From Babylonia areolata (taxonomy: Eukaryota; Mollusca; Gastropoda; Neogastropoda; Buccinidae): DNA of 64,000 nucleotides. The notes beneath the pieces are model-generated. The model had not been told where the DNA came from, made no database searches, and saw only the letters and a list, made by a program, of their open reading frames with translations. A program made the translations under genes and the position numbers. Shown here piece by piece: positions 48,901 through 54,900 of the stretch. The stretch is from assembly GCF_041734735.1 (NCBI RefSeq), contig NC_134878.1, positions 30,720,311 through 30,784,310 on the forward strand, read 5' to 3'. The first letter of the stretch is position 1. Every line of letters starts with the position of its first letter.

Positions 48901-51900
48901 TGAGGCTCTTTCAGTGGTAAGTGAAATAGCTGTCATAGTTAAATACAGTGATACTTTATGAGGCTCTTTCAATGGTAAGTGAAATAGCTGTCATAGTTAA
49001 ATACAGTGATACTTTATGAGGCTCTTTCAGTGGTAAGTGAAATAGCTGTCATAGTTAAATACAGTGATACTTTATGAGGCTCTTTCAGTGGTAAGTGAAA
49101 TAGCTGTCATAGTTAAATACAGTGATACTTTATGAGGCTCTTTCAGTGGTAAGTGAAATAGCTGTCATAGTTAAATACAGTGATACTTTATGAGGCTCTT
49201 TCAGTGGTAAGTGAAATAGCTGTCATAGTTAAATACAGTGATACTTTATGAGGCTCTTTCAGTGGTTAGTGAAATAGCTGTCATAGTTAAATACAGTGAT
49301 ACTTTATGAGGCTCTTTCAGTGGTAAGTGAAATAGCTGTCATAGTTAAATACAGTGATACATACAGCAAATTTCAAGTACTGACTGTTAAGATTTTTTTA
49401 TTGTTTGTTTTTTCTTCCGTTTTTTTCTTTCTAGAGAAGGAGTATCACAGCTGAAAAAGATGTTCTGTTCAGTATTGCTTTATTGGTTTTTTTTTCTTTG
49501 TAATTAAAGTTTTAAAAAAGAATCATGAAAGCTTGTGTGGCAGTTACCACCATTTGTTAAGATGTTTCTGTGTGTTGTGTGCAGAGTTCTATCGTTTTGT
49601 TCGACCCGGTCACAAGGCGGAGTTTGACCAGCTGTGTGTGTCTCTGACTGGAGAGTCGTGTGGCTACAAACCAGAACACGCCGTGACCAGCAAACGACTA
49701 GTGCGCAGCACTGATGCAAGTGGTGGGTGTATGTTTTGTTTTTTTATTCACCATACCTCCGTTAACATTTTGTGCCCCAAGTGGAGGGCAGCTGCTATGT
49801 ACATATGTATGTTAAAATTTATGTATGCATTGTGTGCGTGTGTGTGTGTGTTTAGTTTGTTATATTTTGGTGTGTGTACGTAACATTGATGTAATGTGTT
49901 ATGTAACAAAAGTGCTTTGAAAAGGCAACGAGAGCAGATTTCTGGATAGTGTGCAAAAAAGTATCCATAAAAAGTACTGATTTACATTTAGCACCTGGTT
50001 GCTTCCATTTGACTTAGTGTGGATATTTCTGTATTGCACATTCAGTTTCGCATTCTCAGTGAGTTGTCTTTTTGTTTGGAACTTCTAGCTTGTTGGCTTT
50101 AGCCACAACGTTGTTCACCAGTGTTTTCAAAGGGACTGAGCTTTTTTTTTTTTTTTGATGTAGTGTGTGTTGTGAATGGAAGTAAGGCTTAAAGAGTACG
50201 CTCAGCTGTTGTAGGGCTGGTCCACAGAAACTGTATTGCAGCTATACTGATTGGGTACAGTGCTAAAGTGGTAGCGGTGTTTCTAAAAGTACATAGATAC
50301 CAACTGTTATGATATCGCTGTATTTTGTTACACTCGATCACAGTTTGTTCTGACGTTACACTTTTGTCAGATTGTTCTGACGAGTTCATTTTTGACTACA
50401 TAGCATGCTTTCCTATCGTAACATTATCCAGACACTCCAGACCTGTCGATCACGAGGCCAGGGCAGTCACCACCAACCTTGGTCTCATGTGATGATGCTC
50501 AGCTAATCGCGTGCGTGTTTACATTAAGTGGACCAATCGGCTTAATCATTTGCCAGAACAAGAGAGAACGTGGCTGATTCAAGTTGCGTCTTGGTCAAAC
50601 AGCGTCTGTGCCCGGTTTAAGCTATGGAGTGTTTGTACAGATAAAATGTATGTTTGCTGATGTGGCTCGAAGTTCCAAGTGTTCCTACCAAATCCAAAAT
50701 GTTCCTACCCAATTTCCTGATTGTTCCTTTTGCATCTCTGAAAGTATAACAAGTTCTGTTGTGCACATACACACTAATATACAGAATGTGATAAACTTAC
50801 GCATATTGAAATATATACATGAGATAATATTGTATACATAGGTTTCATATTCATCTAATAGACTTAAGCAAACTTAGAGCAGTGAAAGAAGTAGAAACCA
50901 TTTAGGAGTATGTGTCATATATATATATATATATTTATTTATTATTTATTAATTTTTTTTTTGAGAAAAACTCATTCAGTTTTGGTATGGACTTGTGGCA
51001 CCAAGCTCCATTCATGCACATATGTTTTCTATTCCACTTTGACATGCCTTGAAAAAACAAAATTCAAGGAGTCTAGTTTTGATATTATACTTGTATGTTT
51101 CTCTTTGGGCATGAACTTTGGAAATTCCCATGTCCTGCAAAAAATATTTGCGTTGAAGATGTCAGCGGAACATAATTGACGTGCATGTATTGAAGAAGTG
51201 CTGATGTAATTTTATGTCTTCTGACTTTTTATACTTTAGATAGATAGTATGATTTTTAAGTATGAATTTATGGACAGCAAATTGCAATGTTCAGTGATAC
51301 AAAGTAGTGTTTTAAATAGAACTTTATTGCTAGTGAGAAACTTTTATGTATCATGGAAGCATAGTTAACTGTTTGTGATCAGTGTATGCTGGTGTGTATC
51401 ACAGAAACAACAGATGTTAACCCATTCAACCCTGGGGTTTACAGCCTTGGCTGGCTTCCATGCCATATTGAAGCAGAAAAAATGCAGAAAATACACTGTT
51501 TTTCTTCCAGATTATGTGCAGACACATCCAGAAATACTTTAAAAAAAAGGGAAATTAGTTCCCTTTCCTTTTGTTTTATGCATATGTAGGAATGTGAAAA
51601 TCATTTAATCAGAAGAATCTGGTGTCAGAGCAATGCTCTGGTGTAAGGCTGAATGAGTTAATGACACAGGGTGGTGTACTTTCAGAGCCCAGCGACAAAC
51701 CCAGCAAGCTGACCAGTGCATGTGGTGGCAGCAGCACAACGCTGGGCCAGTGGTCAGCCGCCAACCCCGCCACAACATCTCACAGCAGCTCTGTGGCACC
51801 GCCTGCCTCTGTACAAACACATGGTTCCGTTACTTGTGACTCGACTTCATCCTCAGTCAGACAGAACAGTGTAGTGAAACCATCCCCTGCTCTGGTTCAG

Positions 51901-54900
51901 AAAACACCGAACTTAGATTCTGCTCATGATGCGTGTCAGGGGTGTTACAAAGCAGGAGACCAAAACTGTGATACAACTGTTTCTAAACACCCCTCCTCCC
52001 ATGGGTTGCGTGGAAAGTCCTGCACAAGCTCCACTTTGTCAAGCTGTGAACCTTGCGTCACAGAAAATGTTACAGATTCAGGAACGAAGATGGACAAACC
52101 TGTCTCAGACTCGTGTCATCCAGACTCAGCAAACAGTAACCATGCGGATGGGAGTGGCAGAAAGCGGAAGTCACCAGACTCTGTGGTAGCCAGCACGAGT
52201 GAAGTGACCAGACCTGAAGGACAGGTCAGCTGTCCTGCTACACGTGGCAGTACTGGTACAACCTCAGGGGGCAACACTCCGTTTGATGTTGACAAGATCC
52301 GCAGCATGTCGGAACATGTCAACAAAGTTCTCCCCAAATCAGGCAAGTTGTTTGAACATTTGTATGAGGTCATTTACAAGTAATTACAGGTTATAGTTGC
52401 AGTGGAATCTTTTCTTTTTTACAGCATGTTGGGTTACGCTGCTGGTCAGGTGTCTGCTTGGTAGATGTAGTGTAGCGTATATGGATTTGTCCAAATGTAG
52501 TGACGCTTCCTTGAGCTACTGATACTGATACTTTTTACAGCAAGAAAGCTGTTGTTGTCAGGAAGCAGGGTGCCAAATACCGACAGAAGGCACAACACAC
52601 CATTTGACATTTGTATTGTATTAATTATTATACTGTTTTTTTTGTCACAACTGATGTTTCTGTATGAAATTTGGGCTGCTCTCCCTAGAGAGAGTGTGTC
52701 GCCACAGTGCAGCGACACGATTTTCTTTTTTTTGGTCTGCAAGTGAATTTGTTTGACTGTGAAAGCAGATATTTCTATAGAGTTTTGCCAGGGACAGTTT
52801 GCCTTGTGTTCTTTTAATGTGTGCCGAGTGCTTGCTGCAACTTTCCATTTCAACTAGACAATTTTGTTGTTGTTTGAAGAATTACTAGTTAATTCTGTGG
52901 AGTCACAGTAAAATGATGTGTGTGTTTGCAAGAATTTTTATGCATGCATGAGAGGATCCCAAGTCAGAGTTAGCATTTTTTCCTTGGGGAAAGACATTTT
53001 ACTCTGATTTTTCTCTGCACTTCGGTGTGAATGGGTACATGACTGGTTGACGAAGGTTAAAAATGTGGAGCCTCTATGGCCATAAAAGGCTATGGAACCT
53101 TTATCCTTTTGTTGTAAAGTGCTTGTGTGTTTCATGCTAGTATGTGAGCATGTCTGTCTGTGCTTGTGGTTGTGCACAGGCGTTATATTTTTGCATGTTT
53201 TATCACTGTAAAATGTTTGAAATATTTTTAACATACTGGGGATAGGAGGTCGTAAAACCCTACAGTTATAACATATTCAGAATGTTTGTTTCTTTAGGTT
53301 CCTGTGATGTACTGTAATGATCTGGTATCTTTAACTTAAAGCTTTGTGTTTCAGGGTACAGATGCTGTAAATGCAGCCAAGAAGCGCAGGTGCCCTTCAG
53401 TTTAAACCAGTGTGAACATGTCTGCTGCTTTAAATGTTGGCGCATTATTCTGGAGGTACACCCCAACCCTACTCACACACACACACATGCTCATGTCTGA
53501 TCATAGTGATGTGAATGTGTCTGATCATTTCTATATGAAAGTATGTGATTATTGCGTATGGTATTTTTAATGCAACTGTGTCAGATAATTTTGTGATCAT
53601 TGCATATGACCATGTTAACGATGTGAACATGTCTAACCCTTTTATTAATGATGTGAATGTGTCAGATCATTTTAATGTCAGAGTATGTGATTATTGTGAC
53701 TGTGTTACTGATGTAGTGTATCTGACTATTTCTTTTTTTTTTTTTTTTTTTTTTGCTGCCCCATCATCTGTACCGTTTCAGTGGCATTACTCCCACGCCG
53801 CTCATTTAGATTCCCCCATACATGGCCACACCTGGGTTCGTCCGTCGCAGTTCCAGCGTCCGCAGTCCACAGGGAACCATCGATGTTAGGTCGCCAGGAG
53901 GCCACACACCAGAGGAGACCCTGCACTGCTGCTGAGTCACTTCGGTGGTGTTCAGTGGTGCCTGTTCTGATTTTACGTACTTAAGACACCACCTACTAAG
54001 CCCCCTACTAACGACAATAATGGCTTAGTCGCGGAGCCAGACTGAGTGAGCGTCCCTCCCAGAGTGGAGACCGCCACCACGTCCCTCAAACAACAGCCCC
54101 TGACGAATCTGCCGATACTGACGACATTGACAGGACTCACCCCAAGCACAGAAGTGGAGGGGTATTGAAACTGAGGTCACCATGAGAGCAGGGCATGAAA
54201 GGCCACAGACTTTGAGACTATTTTGTTTATATTGATGACGATGAAGGAGGAGGAGGATGATGATGTGGATGACAATGTTGCTATGGAGGTCCATTTTGGT
54301 TTGGGACTGCGTGACAAGGCTGTACTCTATGCTTCCTGTCATAATGATATCCCGGCGTTAACCAGGCCCGTGAGATACAGACACTTGCAGTGTTGGTCAG
54401 GTAATTAGAGCAACACACCCAAAGACGCATCCTTGAAGTGGATGACACTCGACTGTGTGGTCCCAGTCTCCCCATTTAAGCCCACAGCACACTCAACTCT
54501 GGGTAGGAGCCGGCCACGGGCCGAAAAACCCACCTCCGCTGGGATTCGAACCCGCGTCCTCCCAGCCGTCAGTCCGCGACGCTAACCACTTCGCCACGGC
54601 GGCTGGTGTATCTGACTATTTCAGTGTCACTGTATTATTGTTGTAGTAGTCTTCAATTTAACATCTTTCAGGATTATTGTGTCTATATTGTTTTTCTGAT
54701 CATTTCATTATTGTGTCTGACTTTGTAAATGATGTAAGTGTGTCAGATCATTTCAGTTTCTGTGTATGTGATCATTGTGTGTGTGATAATGATGCGAGTT
54801 TGATCACTTCATTATTGTATCTGACCATGTTAATGATGTGGGTGTATCTGATCATGTCACTGACGTGTGTGGGTCAACAGGGAGACAAGCGGTGTCCAGG

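Noticed and set aside
48490-49365. CRISPR-like array
   Set aside because: The 58-bp units are contiguous with no unique spacers; it is a minisatellite in an intron of an animal gene.
51686-52383. Exon 32 frame running to the stop at 52381 as the end of RTEL1
   Set aside because: The C4C4 exons at 53355 and 54881 match the RTEL1 C-terminus and are in phase through the GC donor. The longer frame is best seen as an intron-retention form.
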